In this document: one piece after another, positions 1-7,459 of the stretch
How positions within the stretch are numbered: position 1 is the first letter of the stretch
Layout: every line of letters starts with the position of its first letter
DNA from: Variovorax sp. N23
GTDB lineage: Bacteria > Pseudomonadota > Gammaproteobacteria > Burkholderiales > Burkholderiaceae_C
DNA: 64,000 bases
Direction: 5' to 3'
NCBI RefSeq assembly: GCF_025486315.1
Contig: NZ_JAOOPY010000005.1
Location: 118,101 to 182,100 of the forward strand
Translations under genes and position numbers: made by a program
Notes under the pieces: generated by a model
The model's input: the letters and a program-made list of their open reading frames with translations, nothing else
The model's database searches: none
Told to the model about the DNA's origin: nothing

Positions 1-1
1 C

Positions 2-181
2 GACGCCAACCTGCGCGGCGCCTACCTGAGCGGCGCCAACCTGAGCGACGCCAACCTGCGCGGCGCCTACCTGAGCGGCGCCAACCTGCGCGACGCCAAC
101 CTGCGCGGCGCCTACCTGAGCGGCGCCAACCTGAGCGACGCCAACCTGCGCGGCGCCTACCTGAGCGACGCCAACCTGCGC
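2..181 (+). repeat. 15-bp tandem repeat with 45-bp higher-order period
   Basis: Twelve nearly identical 15-bp units encode the pentapeptide repeats. Three unit types (GACGCCAACCTGCGC, GGCGCCTACCTGAGC, GGCGCCAACCTGAGC) recur in the order a-b-c, giving a 45-bp period. Later copies differ by only one or two bases. The array starts outside the window. Confidence 0.9.
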
Positions 182-448
182 GGCGGCCTGAAGCTCGCCG
201 GCAAGCGCCCCTACTTCGCCATCGGCCCGATCGGCTCGCGCCACGACAACCTGGTCGCGTACATCACCGACCAGGGCCTTCGCCTGCAAGCTGGCTGCTT
301 CTTCGGAACGCGTGACGAGTTCGTTTCAAAGCTGGATGAGGAGCACGGCGAAAACGAGCACGGCAAAGAGTACCGCGCAGCGCTGGCGATGGTGGATGTG
401 CATGTGTCGCTCTGGACGCCTGCTGTTGAAGCGGTCGAGGTGGCGTGA
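2..448 (+). CDS. Pentapeptide-repeat protein, 5' end outside window
   Basis: The gene enters from the left edge in frame and stops at 446-448. The visible 148 residues begin with twelve five-residue repeats of the A(N/Y)LxG/D type, which in this family fold into a right-handed quadrilateral beta-helix. A non-repeat tail of about 85 residues follows, with the motif [14 protein letters not shown] near its start and a C-terminal end in VEAVEVA. Pentapeptide proteins are common among small phage and plasmid genes, and some mimic DNA, but no target can be named here. The stop overlaps the next start codon (ATG at 448). The start and total repeat number cannot be seen. Confidence 0.8.
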   Translation, partial: DANLRGAYLSGANLSDANLRGAYLSGANLRDANLRGAYLSGANLSDANLRGAYLSDANLRGGLKLAGKRPYFAIGPIGSRHDNLVAYITDQGLRLQAGCFFGTRDEFVSKLDEEHGENEHGKEYRAALAMVDVHVSLWTPAVEAVEVA

Positions 449-615
449 TGGACGACCTCACCCCTACCACTGCTGGCCTCGAAGTCAGCGAACTGTCTGG
501 CGCTGAGGCATTGGACGCGATCAACGGCCGGCTGAAGCTGGACGTGCCGCACGTTGCAGGCGAGCGGGTGATCGAGATGCGCGGCACGGTGCCGGCGGAT
601 TGGAGCCTGTCGTGA
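448..615 (+). CDS. Small phage protein, 55 aa, unknown
   Basis: This short frame begins at an ATG that shares its A with the TGA of the pentapeptide gene, and its stop overlaps the GTG of the next gene. This overlap style is shared by most genes of the element and supports a real gene. The product starts [16 protein letters not shown] and is acidic. It has no membrane segment and no recognisable catalytic motif. I do not recognise a family. Confidence 0.55.
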   Translation: MDDLTPTTAGLEVSELSGAEALDAINGRLKLDVPHVAGERVIEMRGTVPADWSLS

Positions 616-899
616 GCGCGGCGACGCACACGCCTGGGCCGTGGCCCATTGAGCGACGTCAAACGTCAATCACCGCGATAGGCCCTTGCGTCGCGGATGA
701 ATACGCCGGCTCCGCATGGCTTGATGTGTCAGAAGCAGACGCCCAACTGATCGCCGCGGCTCCTGATCTGCTGGCTGCCTGCCAACAGTTCATGTACTCG
801 GTGCCGCATACCGAAATCCATGGTGAACCTGGAAGCTTGCTCGAGGTGATGCGCACGGCTATCGCCAAAGCCACAGGTGCTGCGGAGAGGGAAGCATGA
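612..899 (+). CDS. Phage protein of the THTPGPW type
   Basis: The product (95 aa) has an N-terminal HTPGPW motif and an AAPDLLAACQQ segment. Both occur in a widespread family of small early-region phage proteins of unknown function. I chose the GTG at 612 because it overlaps the preceding stop by four bases. An ATG at 600 in the same frame is possible but lies inside the previous gene. The C-terminus overlaps the next ATG at 896. No enzymatic role is known to me. Confidence 0.7.
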   Translation: MSAATHTPGPWPIERRQTSITAIGPCVADEYAGSAWLDVSEADAQLIAAAPDLLAACQQFMYSVPHTEIHGEPGSLLEVMRTAIAKATGAAEREA

Positions 900-1144
900 G
901 CGCGCTCAAGAGTCACAGCCGCTACCCGTACACCTTCGCATGCGACTTCTTGCGCGGCAAGGTGGACGACTTCAATGTCGACTTTGGAATGCGCGTTCCG
1001 ACCATCAGCCGTTCGCAGGCATCGCAGGCGATTGGCGCTATTGCTGATGTGCTGGGCGTAACGAAGCAAGAACTCGCGGAGAAGCTTGCGGATCGCTGGA
1101 TCGCTGATGTGGAGTTGACTGCACCTCCCAAGGAGGCCGCATGA
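896..1144 (+). CDS. Hypothetical phage protein, 82 aa
   Basis: This gene overlaps both neighbours by four bases (ATGA at 896 and 1141). The product is soluble. The central stretch SRSQASQAIGAIADVLGVTK looks helical, but no helix-turn-helix can be claimed with confidence. A good purine-rich region precedes the start inside the upstream gene. It lies among recombination-region genes, so a role in DNA metabolism is possible but is inference only. Confidence 0.6.
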   Translation: MSALKSHSRYPYTFACDFLRGKVDDFNVDFGMRVPTISRSQASQAIGAIADVLGVTKQELAEKLADRWIADVELTAPPKEAA

Positions 1145-1281
1145 CATTCCTCGACCGCATCACAAGCGCCTACCGCTTCCTCACGCAGGAACAGCGCGCG
1201 ATGTTCGAGCCCTGCAGGTCTGAGCAGGCTGTCAGACGCATCGCTGCGCGCATGGGCGCCAAGTTGCCCGGGAACGTGTGA
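1141..1281 (+). CDS. Small phage protein, 46 aa
   Basis: The frame starts at an ATG overlapping the upstream TGA, and its own stop overlaps the ATG at 1281. The product begins MTFLDRITSAYRFLTQEQ and is basic towards its C-terminus. No family is recognised. The support is the unbroken overlap chain on both sides and the phage context. Confidence 0.5.
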   Translation: MTFLDRITSAYRFLTQEQRAMFEPCRSEQAVRRIAARMGAKLPGNV

Positions 1282-1448
1282 TGGGCTACCGCAACGCCAC
1301 CCCCGAGCCCCGCGAGCGCGACGACGAGCTCGAGCGCCTGGCCCGCCAAGACGCCGCCAAGCGCCGCCACCACGCCGCCTTTATGGCCCACCCAGACCCT
1401 CGCGACCCGGACCACCCCGAACCCTTCTATGAGGACGACGAATCATGA
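1281..1448 (+). CDS. Small charged phage protein, 55 aa
   Basis: The product is rich in Arg, Asp, Glu and His, with a DDELERLARQDAAKRR helix followed by a Pro/Asp-rich tail. It overlaps both neighbours (ATG at 1281, stop 1446-1448 against ATG 1445). It has no membrane segment and no known domain. The composition suggests an intrinsically disordered or nucleic-acid-associated protein, which is only a guess. Confidence 0.5.
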   Translation: MGYRNATPEPRERDDELERLARQDAAKRRHHAAFMAHPDPRDPDHPEPFYEDDES

Positions 1449-1519
1449 CGCTCGCTGACCGCTGCATTGCATGGATCGGGACGGTTGCCCTGGTCGTCAT
1501 CTGGCTCACCAGGGGCTGA
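1445..1519 (+). CDS. Tiny membrane protein, 24 aa
   Basis: A 24-codon frame starts at an ATG overlapping the previous stop. The product, MTLADRCIAWIGTVALVVIW plus four residues, is essentially one hydrophobic helix with a short N-terminal charged cap. It could be a single-pass phage membrane peptide. The frame is short enough to be fortuitous. The position in the overlap chain is its main support. Confidence 0.4.
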   Translation: MTLADRCIAWIGTVALVVIWLTRG

Positions 1520-1521
1520 CC

Positions 1522-1776
1522 ATGGAACACGAAGACACGGCCTTCCACCGGCCGATCGACCTGGCCAGCCATCGCACCGCGCGCGCCACGCGCCGCATAC
1601 GCGCCGGCCGCATCCCTTCGGAATTCATGCCACTGGACTACGCCGCCGATCCGGCTGTGCACCAGGGCATCGAAGGGCCCGGAGTGCCGTGGGGCGCCCT
1701 GGTGTCCATCGCCGCCTTCTGCATCGCAATCCTGGTGTGCGCCGCCTACGGCGTGCACTGCTTCTTCGCCCACTGA
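1522..1776 (+). CDS. Single-pass membrane phage protein, 84 aa
   Basis: The start at 1522 (MEHEDTAFHRPIDL) follows the previous stop by two bases. An in-frame ATG at 1471 would give 17 extra residues but lies inside the upstream small gene. The N-terminal 55 residues are hydrophilic and Arg-rich. The C-terminus carries one membrane segment (VSIAAFCIAILVCAAYGV), so an N-in topology is likely. No function is recognised. Confidence 0.55.
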   Translation: MEHEDTAFHRPIDLASHRTARATRRIRAGRIPSEFMPLDYAADPAVHQGIEGPGVPWGALVSIAAFCIAILVCAAYGVHCFFAH

Positions 1777-1785
1777 AAGAGACCC

Positions 1786-2997
1786 ATGACCGAAGTTCTC
1801 GAATCGCCCAAGTTCGCCATCGCCGAATACTCGGCAACCGCCGCCGCGCTGGCTGAGCTGCGCGGCCGGCTCGCCAATGTGGCCTACGACTTGTCGACAG
1901 GCAAAGGCCTCGACATCGCCAAGAAAGACCGCGCCGAGGTCAAGGGCCTGCGCGTCGCACTGGAAGCGAAGCGCGTCGAGCTGAAGGCCCCGGCTCTGGA
2001 GCGCTCCCGCCTGATCGATGCCGAGGCCAAGGCGCTCACCGCCGAGCTGGTCGCGCTGGAGAAGCCCATCGACGACCAGATCAAGGCCGAAGAGCAGCGC
2101 AAGGAAGCCGAGAAGGCGGCGCGCGAGCAGGCAGCGCGAGAAGCTGCTGCGGCGGTTCAGGTGCGCATCGACGCGATCCGCGCCTTCGCCGTGATCCCGG
2201 CCAACGTCAAGGCCGCAGGAATTCAGGTCGGCATCGACAACCTGACGGCGGTAGAGATCACGCTGGAGGCGTTCGGCGAACGTGCCGGCGAAGCAGCCCA
2301 AGCCAAGGCGCAGACGCTGCAGCGCATGAACGACATGCTGGATGGCGCGCTGGAGTTCGAAGCCGAGCAGGCGCGACTCGCAGCCGAACGCGAAGAGTTG
2401 GCCCGCCAGCGCGCCGAGCAGGAAGCCCGCGAGAAGGCCGAGCGCGAGCGTGTCGCCGCCGAGCAGAAGAAGGAAGCCGACCGCCTAGCCGCCGAGCGCG
2501 CCGCGTTCGAGAAGGAGCAGGCTGCCGCGCGTGCAGAAGCCAAGAAGCGCGAGGACGCCGACCGTGCGCGCCGCGACGAGGAAGACCGCCTGGCACGCGA
2601 AGCCCGCGCCGCCGAGGACAAGCGCATCGCTGACGCCCGCGCTGTGCTGGAGGCCGAGCAGCGTGCCGTCCGCGAAGCACAGGAGGCCAAGGACGCCGCA
2701 GCACGCAAGGAAGCCCAGGACAAGGCCGACGCCGAAGCCGCCGCTGAACGCAAGCGTCTGGACGACGAGGCCGCAGCACTGCGCGCCGAGCAGCAGCGCG
2801 CCGCCGACGCAGCGCGCGCCAAGGCCCAGGCCGAAGCCAAGAAGGCAGCGAAGGCCGCCGCGAAGCTGGCTGCCGCCCAGAAGGCCGGTCCGCGCTTGCT
2901 CGAAGCGCTCAAGATCGCAGTGGCCTACATGCCGCAGGGCGCCGAACAGGACGGCATCGCCGACTTGATCGCCGAAGTGGAAGGGAGTGCAGCATGA
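1786..2997 (+). CDS. Long coiled-coil phage protein upstream of the recombination genes
   Basis: The product is 403 aa. The first 100 residues form a compact region (SATAAALAELRGRLANVAYD) that resembles proteins found just upstream of phage annealing or exonuclease genes. Residues 100-355 are an Ala/Glu/Arg/Lys-rich coiled coil, broken at about 120-180 by a more globular segment. The last 40 residues (KAGPRLLEALKIAVAYMPQG) are again globular. The stop overlaps the next ATG (2994). The coiled coil gives superficial similarity to TolA, but no membrane anchor is present. Confidence 0.7.
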   Translation: MTEVLESPKFAIAEYSATAAALAELRGRLANVAYDLSTGKGLDIAKKDRAEVKGLRVALEAKRVELKAPALERSRLIDAEAKALTAELVALEKPIDDQIKAEEQRKEAEKAAREQAAREAAAAVQVRIDAIRAFAVIPANVKAAGIQVGIDNLTAVEITLEAFGERAGEAAQAKAQTLQRMNDMLDGALEFEAEQARLAAEREELARQRAEQEAREKAERERVAAEQKKEADRLAAERAAFEKEQAAARAEAKKREDADRARRDEEDRLAREARAAEDKRIADARAVLEAEQRAVREAQEAKDAAARKEAQDKADAEAAAERKRLDDEAAALRAEQQRAADAARAKAQAEAKKAAKAAAKLAAAQKAGPRLLEALKIAVAYMPQGAEQDGIADLIAEVEGSAA

Positions 2998-3785
2998 GCG
3001 AGCTGGCTACCACCAACAACGCCAACCCGGCCGCCGCCGTCCTCACGCACGCCAAGACCGTGCAGGAGGTCATGAAGTCGGTCATGAAGCAGAACGTGCA
3101 CTACGGGACGATCCCCGGCGCCGGTGACAAGCCGACGCTGCTGAAGTCGGGCGCCGAGGTGCTTTGCATGACCTTCCGCATCGCCGACAAGTACGAAGTC
3201 ACCGACCTGTCGGCGGCCGGCTCCATCCGCTACCGGGTGACGTGTATCGCCGAGCACCAGACGACCGGCGAAGTGCTGGGTTCCGGCCTCGGCGAATGTT
3301 CCACCGATGAGGAGAAGTACCGCTGGCGTAAGGCAGTGTGCAAGGAGGAGTTTGAGGCGACCGCGCCGGACATGCGCCGGGTCAAGTTCGGCCGCAAGCA
3401 AGGCGGCCACTACACCGTCGAGCAGGTGCGCACCGAGCCCGCCGACCTGGCGAATACCGTCCTGAAGATGGCCTGCAAGCGCGCCAAGATCGCGATGGTT
3501 CTGAACGTCACGGCAGCGTCGGACATGTTCAGTCAAGACCTCGAAGACCTCGACGCTGAATTGGTGCGCCACTTGGCAGAGGACGAACGCGAAGCGCAGA
3601 TGCAAGTGGTGCGCGACGAGTGGGCCGCAAAGGCTGCCAGCGCGACGACCGAAGAGGCGCTGCGCAAGGTCATGCAGGACGGCGTCAAGGTGTTCCAGTC
3701 CGCACGCGACAAGGACGGCTATTCGGCGTTCGCCAAGGCCGTGCAGGCGCGCGGCGCCGTGCTGAAGGAGGCCGTCCATGCGTGA
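2994..3785 (+). CDS. Candidate phage single-strand annealing or recombination protein
   Basis: The product is 263 aa. Key segments are VMKQNVHYGTIPGAGDKPTL, LLKSGAEVLCMTFRIADKY and LANTVLKMACKRAKIAMVL. They define a phage family that usually sits beside a YqaJ-type exonuclease, as here, where the downstream gene overlaps by eight bases. That pairing matches recombinase/exonuclease two-gene modules such as RecT/RecE or Redbeta/exo. I therefore infer an annealing role, possibly in the Rad52/Erf-like superfamily. No annealing-protein fold can be proven from sequence alone. The C-terminal 70 residues are acidic then variable. Confidence 0.5.
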   Translation: MSELATTNNANPAAAVLTHAKTVQEVMKSVMKQNVHYGTIPGAGDKPTLLKSGAEVLCMTFRIADKYEVTDLSAAGSIRYRVTCIAEHQTTGEVLGSGLGECSTDEEKYRWRKAVCKEEFEATAPDMRRVKFGRKQGGHYTVEQVRTEPADLANTVLKMACKRAKIAMVLNVTAASDMFSQDLEDLDAELVRHLAEDEREAQMQVVRDEWAAKAASATTEEALRKVMQDGVKVFQSARDKDGYSAFAKAVQARGAVLKEAVHA

Positions 3786-4440
3786 CTTTAAATTCCGCTG
3801 CAGCTCCATCGGCAAGCTGATGACCGAGCCGAAGTCGAAGGCCGAAGGGCCGCTGTCCGTGGGCGCCAAGACCTACATCCGCGAGCTGGCCGCTCAGGAG
3901 ATCCTCGGTATTGAGTTCCAAGTCTCCAGCAAGGAAATGGAGAAGGGCATCGAGGTCGAGCAGGAGGCGATCGACCTGTTCAATCGCGTGCGCGGCCTTA
4001 ACCTCGTCAAGAACAAGGAGCGCCGCACGAATGACTTCCTGACCGGAGAGTGCGACCTTTTCAACGCCGCAGCGCGGCGCGGCCACGACATGAAGTCGTC
4101 CTGGTCGGCGAAGACCTTCCCGATCGTGGTGGCCGACTGCGAAGACAAGCTCTACGAGTGGCAGATGCGCGGCTACATGGCCCTGTGGGACGCCGCCGAG
4201 TGGTCGGTCGACTACGCGCTGGTCGACACGCCCGAACGCCTCATCGGCTTCGAGCCACTGTCGATGCACGTCGTCAGCCACATCCCTGAGCACCTACGGC
4301 TCACCAGCTGGACGATCAAGCGCGACCCCGAAAAGGAAGCCGAGATCTACCAGAAGGTGATGCACGCGCGCGCCTACATGGCCGAAGTCATCGCCGAGTT
4401 CGACCGCTCGCACACCGGCCTCGAGTTGCTGGCCGCCTGA
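3778..4440 (+). CDS. YqaJ-like phage exonuclease, PD-(D/E)XK fold
   Basis: The product (220 aa) has the order expected for a lambda-exonuclease/YqaJ nuclease. A helix carries Glu (GIEVEQEAIDLFN, about residues 58-71). The metal-binding core is TGECDLF, followed by HDMKSS (about 94-111). A final glutamine helix YEWQMRGYM (about 124-132) follows. Such enzymes resect double-stranded DNA 5'-3' to feed an annealing protein. The start overlaps the upstream gene by eight bases. All motif residues appear intact, so the enzyme is probably active. Confidence 0.8.
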   Translation: MRDFKFRCSSIGKLMTEPKSKAEGPLSVGAKTYIRELAAQEILGIEFQVSSKEMEKGIEVEQEAIDLFNRVRGLNLVKNKERRTNDFLTGECDLFNAAARRGHDMKSSWSAKTFPIVVADCEDKLYEWQMRGYMALWDAAEWSVDYALVDTPERLIGFEPLSMHVVSHIPEHLRLTSWTIKRDPEKEAEIYQKVMHARAYMAEVIAEFDRSHTGLELLAA

Positions 4441-4443
4441 CAC

Positions 4444-4617
4444 ATGAACATCATGGCCAAGCACCGGATCATCAACGAGTACGTCCGCTCCCGCGAGCTG
4501 GCGCCAAGCCACGACGCGGCATGCGAAGCCGTGGCGCAGAGGACCGGCCTCGAGGTCGACATCGTTCGCGGCGTCGTGGACGAGCACCTGGCGCTCAACC
4601 ATGGGGAGCTGGCTTGA
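4444..4617 (+). CDS. Small phage protein, 57 aa
   Basis: The gene starts three bases after the exonuclease stop. A second in-frame ATG lies at 4453. The product is helical, with a segment AACEAVAQRTGLEVDIVRGV that could be a short helix-turn-helix. Small proteins of this type are frequent between phage exonuclease and methyltransferase genes. No function is known. A GGGGAG sequence inside its 3' end is the probable ribosome site of the next gene. Confidence 0.55.
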   Translation: MNIMAKHRIINEYVRSRELAPSHDAACEAVAQRTGLEVDIVRGVVDEHLALNHGELA

Positions 4618-5717
4618 CATGGCTCTTCATTCCATCGAACTCTGCGCCGGAGTGGGCATGCTCGGAGAAGGACTGCGAGCCGGGCTCGGACATCTGGGCG
4701 TCGAGACTCGCACCGTCGTCTACGTTGAGCGGGAAGCTCACGCCGCAGCCGTCTTGGCGGCGCGTATCGAAGAAGGAAGCCTGGACCCGGCTCCTGTCTG
4801 GTCCGACATGCTCACCTTCGACGCTCGAGCGTGGCGCGGCGCAGTGGATTGCGTCGCTGCAGGCTTCCCCTGCCAAGACCTCAGCCTTGCAGGCCGCCGT
4901 GCTGGGCTCGACGGCACGCGCTCCGGCCTCTTCTTCACCGTCCTCGACATCGCCGACGCTTGCGGTGCGTGGCTCATCGTTCTGGAGAACGTTGCAGGCA
5001 TCGCTTCTGCCACCGCTTCCGTTGTGGACGAAGCCAGCGCCTCCGACTATGCCGCCAAGCCCGATGGAAGCGGCTTTTCGGACGTGGGCATTGAAGATGG
5101 ACGCCTACTCGAGCGCGCGGCCGCCCGAGTCGTGGGAGAACTGGCCGACCGCGGGTGGCACGCGGAATGGATCACTCTTTCAGCGTCCGATGTGGGCGCC
5201 AGTCACGGCCGCGCCCGCTGGTTCTGCATCGCGTGGCGCATGGCCGACGCCAGCACAGCGGGATGGGGATGCCCGAAGGGGCGCGACACATCCGGACAGC
5301 GATGCATGGAAGAACAAGGTGGCGCGCGGCGCGGTGAATGCGGCGGGGATGCTGTCGGACGACTTGAAGTCGTCGGCGGTTCACTGGCCGACCCCAGCGG
5401 CACGCGATGCCAAGGGCGCGAACTCGGAAGAACACGCGCTTGTAACGGGGGGGGGCAGGAAGCACATGGACCAGCTAGCGAACTTCGTGGCGTATTCTCC
5501 CCAGGCCCAGCCGACCCGCGATGGGGAGCCATCCTCGCCAAACACCCCGAGCTCGCCCCGGCACTTGAACCCACTTTTCGGTGCGTGGTTGATGGGCTGG
5601 CCTTCAGCATGGGTGATAGCCGAGCCGCACGCCTCAAGTGCGTTGGCAACGGCGTTGTGGCGCTCCAAGCTGGCGCAGGAATTGTCGAACTTGTGCGGCG
5701 CGCCAGGGAGCCGATGA
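4614..5717 (+). CDS. Overprinted Trp/Pro-rich ORF in an alternative frame of the methyltransferase
   Basis: A 367-codon frame shares almost the whole DNA of the methyltransferase gene, in another phase. Its TTG start (LTWLFIPSNSAPEW) sits five bases after GGGGAG at 4603-4608. The product has features unlike a random shadow frame: three tryptophan motifs (ENWPTAGG, AWPTPAQRDG, HWPTPAARDAKG) and a C-terminal LNPLFGAWLMGWPSAW. From memory, these motifs recur in annotated phage and mobile-element proteins near cytosine methyltransferases. The function is unknown. It may be a true second gene or a by-product of strong conservation of the methyltransferase frame. Confidence 0.4.
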   Translation: MTWLFIPSNSAPEWACSEKDCEPGSDIWASRLAPSSTLSGKLTPQPSWRRVSKKEAWTRLLSGPTCSPSTLERGAAQWIASLQASPAKTSALQAAVLGSTARAPASSSPSSTSPTLAVRGSSFWRTLQASLLPPLPLWTKPAPPTMPPSPMEAAFRTWALKMDAYSSARPPESWENWPTAGGTRNGSLFQRPMWAPVTAAPAGSASRGAWPTPAQRDGDARRGATHPDSDAWKNKVARGAVNAAGMLSDDLKSSAVHWPTPAARDAKGANSEEHALVTGGGRKHMDQLANFVAYSPQAQPTRDGEPSSPNTPSSPRHLNPLFGAWLMGWPSAWVIAEPHASSALATALWRSKLAQELSNLCGAPGSR

Positions 5718-5722
5718 GATGA
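4619..5722 (+). CDS. Phage DNA (cytosine-5-)-methyltransferase
   Basis: The product is 367 aa and contains the C5-methyltransferase motifs in order. Motif I is ELCAGVGMLGEGL at the N-terminus and motif IV is GFPCQDLS with the catalytic cysteine. Motif VI is LENV, the motif VIII-like region is SHGRARWF, and motif X near the C-terminus is CVGNGVVALQA. It would methylate cytosine in phage DNA to evade host restriction. No cognate nuclease is adjacent, so it is an orphan enzyme. I prefer the ATG at 4619 (MALHSIELCAG) because GGGGAG lies ten bases upstream. The stop overlaps the next ATG at 5719. Confidence 0.85.
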   Translation: MALHSIELCAGVGMLGEGLRAGLGHLGVETRTVVYVEREAHAAAVLAARIEEGSLDPAPVWSDMLTFDARAWRGAVDCVAAGFPCQDLSLAGRRAGLDGTRSGLFFTVLDIADACGAWLIVLENVAGIASATASVVDEASASDYAAKPDGSGFSDVGIEDGRLLERAAARVVGELADRGWHAEWITLSASDVGASHGRARWFCIAWRMADASTAGWGCPKGRDTSGQRCMEEQGGARRGECGGDAVGRLEVVGGSLADPSGTRCQGRELGRTRACNGGGQEAHGPASELRGVFSPGPADPRWGAILAKHPELAPALEPTFRCVVDGLAFSMGDSRAARLKCVGNGVVALQAGAGIVELVRRAREPMR

Positions 5723-5943
5723 CCACGCGCTCCTACAACCTTCTGCGCCCCTTCCGACAGCAGGCCCTGGTGGCGGTGAAGACCGAGCACTGCCGCCCGC
5801 CGACGTTCAAGCCCGAGCAGGACGTCCGCGGCGAGATGCCGTGCCCGCGCTGCGGCAGCCGACTGAAGTTCTACGTCCCCGCCTCGAGCGGGTTCAGCAC
5901 CGGCCGCTGCGTCGCCTCTTGTGGCGTCGAGTGGCGCGAATAG
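5719..5943 (+). CDS. Small zinc-ribbon phage protein, 74 aa
   Basis: The start ATG overlaps the methyltransferase stop by four bases. The product contains CPRCGS near residue 43 and CVASCGVEW near the C-terminus. The two cysteine pairs are spaced as in a zinc ribbon. Such proteins often bind nucleic acids, but the partner is unknown. In-frame codons upstream lie inside the methyltransferase and lack a ribosome site. Confidence 0.65.
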   Translation: MTTRSYNLLRPFRQQALVAVKTEHCRPPTFKPEQDVRGEMPCPRCGSRLKFYVPASSGFSTGRCVASCGVEWRE

Positions 5944-5950
5944 GAACACC

Positions 5951-7459
5951 ATGACCAAAGACCCCTTCAACAACGGCCAGCCGCTGGACCCGCTGGACAA
6001 CCTGCACCCGCGTCCCAACATCAGCAGCGGAGAGAGCGCCCTTCGCACAATCGCTGAATTCCCTGTGACCGACGAAGCGACAAACATGGACGCCGTCAAC
6101 ATGCGCAGGATCGCGCAGGACGGCCTCGCAGCCCTTGCTACCCAGCCTGCCCCGGCCGAGCAGGCGTTTCAGAAGGCACTGGAAATCCGGATGTCGCAGG
6201 GCTGGCAGCTTGGCGGAAACGCATGCCCCGTGCTGTACACCGACACCATCAACGGCGAGCAAGTCATGCGTGATGACCTGTGGCTTGCAACCACTGCGGG
6301 ATTGAAGGGGGCGCCTGCCCCTGCCGAGGTGGTGGCGTGGACACCAGGGCCGAACGTCTTCAAGGACTGGTGCTCGCAGTGGTTCGGCCCCGACTCCGAC
6401 GACGACTACCTCGCCCGAGCGGTATTCGATCTGCCGCCGATGGCTCAGCGCTTCCGCCATCCCGCCCCTGTGGGTGACGCCCCTAGTGTGCCCACGGCCG
6501 GCATCACCATTGACTTCAAGCAGGCGACCGAGCTTCTGGAAATGTTCGGCGGCGAGCCCACGGAAATCACGCTGATGGCCGGTGAAGGCCATTCCGGCGA
6601 GGGCTTGTACGCGGTCTACAACGCCGACCCGGAGGGCGCGGTCTATCTTGGGAAGACCGACGAGGACGCCGCCCCGAGTGCGCCCACGGACCCCAAGAGC
6701 GCGGCAGGGTCGGACCTGGACAGGCTGTGCCGCTTCCGTTTGAGCAGCAAGCTAGGCTTGACATGCAAAGACGATAACGGCCCGTTCGTGCGGTATGACG
6801 ATGTGCGCAAAGTTCTCTCCGCAACCATGAGCGCAACAGCGTCAGCCCTGCCAAGATTCCCGAACGTTTCGTGCAGCCAATGCGGGCAGGACTTCGGCCC
6901 AGGCAACGAAGGCTTTAGCCACTGCTCGGACCACGCGAAAGCAAAACCTTTCTACGCGGAACTGGCCGACGAACAAATCACGGAGATCGCGACTGTGGAA
7001 CACGCGGCCGGTCGGTTGGCTTGGTCAGGGTTCAAGAAAGACGACAGCGGCGCATACCGCATCCCGGTGATCGAAGGGATTCACTGCAACTTGGTGCGTG
7101 CGGTCGTCGCCTCCCTTGCCGCTCCGAGTGCGCCCGCCAGCGCTGCGCCTTCGTCACTGAGTGCCGAGGACATCGACAAGAAGGTGCGCGAGGTCTACAT
7201 CGGAGAAGGGCCGCGCGGCTTGATGCTGCTGTGCAAACGGTTGATGGGTGCGAGCGTGCAGCCTGTGCAGGCGAGCTTGAGCGATGGCTTGCAGAAGGTG
7301 GCGGTTCGGCGAGAAGTTGAGGAACGTTGCATGAAGGAAGCCGATAGAGACGGTCGATTCCTCAACGCGCAAGGCCATCAGCAAGCCATCAGCGCCATCG
7401 ACTTCTGCGTGGCAGCTCTGGCTTCCTCCACTCCCACCAACCCAACAAAGGCCGAATGA
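5951..7459 (+). CDS. Large modular phage protein, 502 aa, unknown
   Basis: The start at 5951 (MTKDPFNNGQPLDPLDNLHP) lies eight bases after an AGGA sequence. The protein is a string of short segments separated by Ala/Pro/Ser linkers (DAPSVPTA, AAPSAPTDP, APSAPASAAPSS). One segment carries CSQCGQDFGPGNEGFSHC, a possible zinc site near residue 310. Others resemble separate small phage hypothetical domains (DLDRLCRFRLSSKLGL and RVVVASL-like ends). No catalytic motif is seen. The mosaic look suggests assembly from several small early genes. The stop overlaps the start of the next gene. Confidence 0.6.
   Translation: MTKDPFNNGQPLDPLDNLHPRPNISSGESALRTIAEFPVTDEATNMDAVNMRRIAQDGLAALATQPAPAEQAFQKALEIRMSQGWQLGGNACPVLYTDTINGEQVMRDDLWLATTAGLKGAPAPAEVVAWTPGPNVFKDWCSQWFGPDSDDDYLARAVFDLPPMAQRFRHPAPVGDAPSVPTAGITIDFKQATELLEMFGGEPTEITLMAGEGHSGEGLYAVYNADPEGAVYLGKTDEDAAPSAPTDPKSAAGSDLDRLCRFRLSSKLGLTCKDDNGPFVRYDDVRKVLSATMSATASALPRFPNVSCSQCGQDFGPGNEGFSHCSDHAKAKPFYAELADEQITEIATVEHAAGRLAWSGFKKDDSGAYRIPVIEGIHCNLVRAVVASLAAPSAPASAAPSSLSAEDIDKKVREVYIGEGPRGLMLLCKRLMGASVQPVQASLSDGLQKVAVRREVEERCMKEADRDGRFLNAQGHQQAISAIDFCVAALASSTPTNPTKAE

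Noticed and set aside
2..181. Regular repeats resembling a CRISPR array
   Set aside because: Units are contiguous without unique spacers and encode in-frame pentapeptide repeats.
1786..2997. TolA-like envelope protein
   Set aside because: The similarity is due to the Ala/Lys/Glu coiled coil. There is no N-terminal membrane anchor, and the context is a phage operon.
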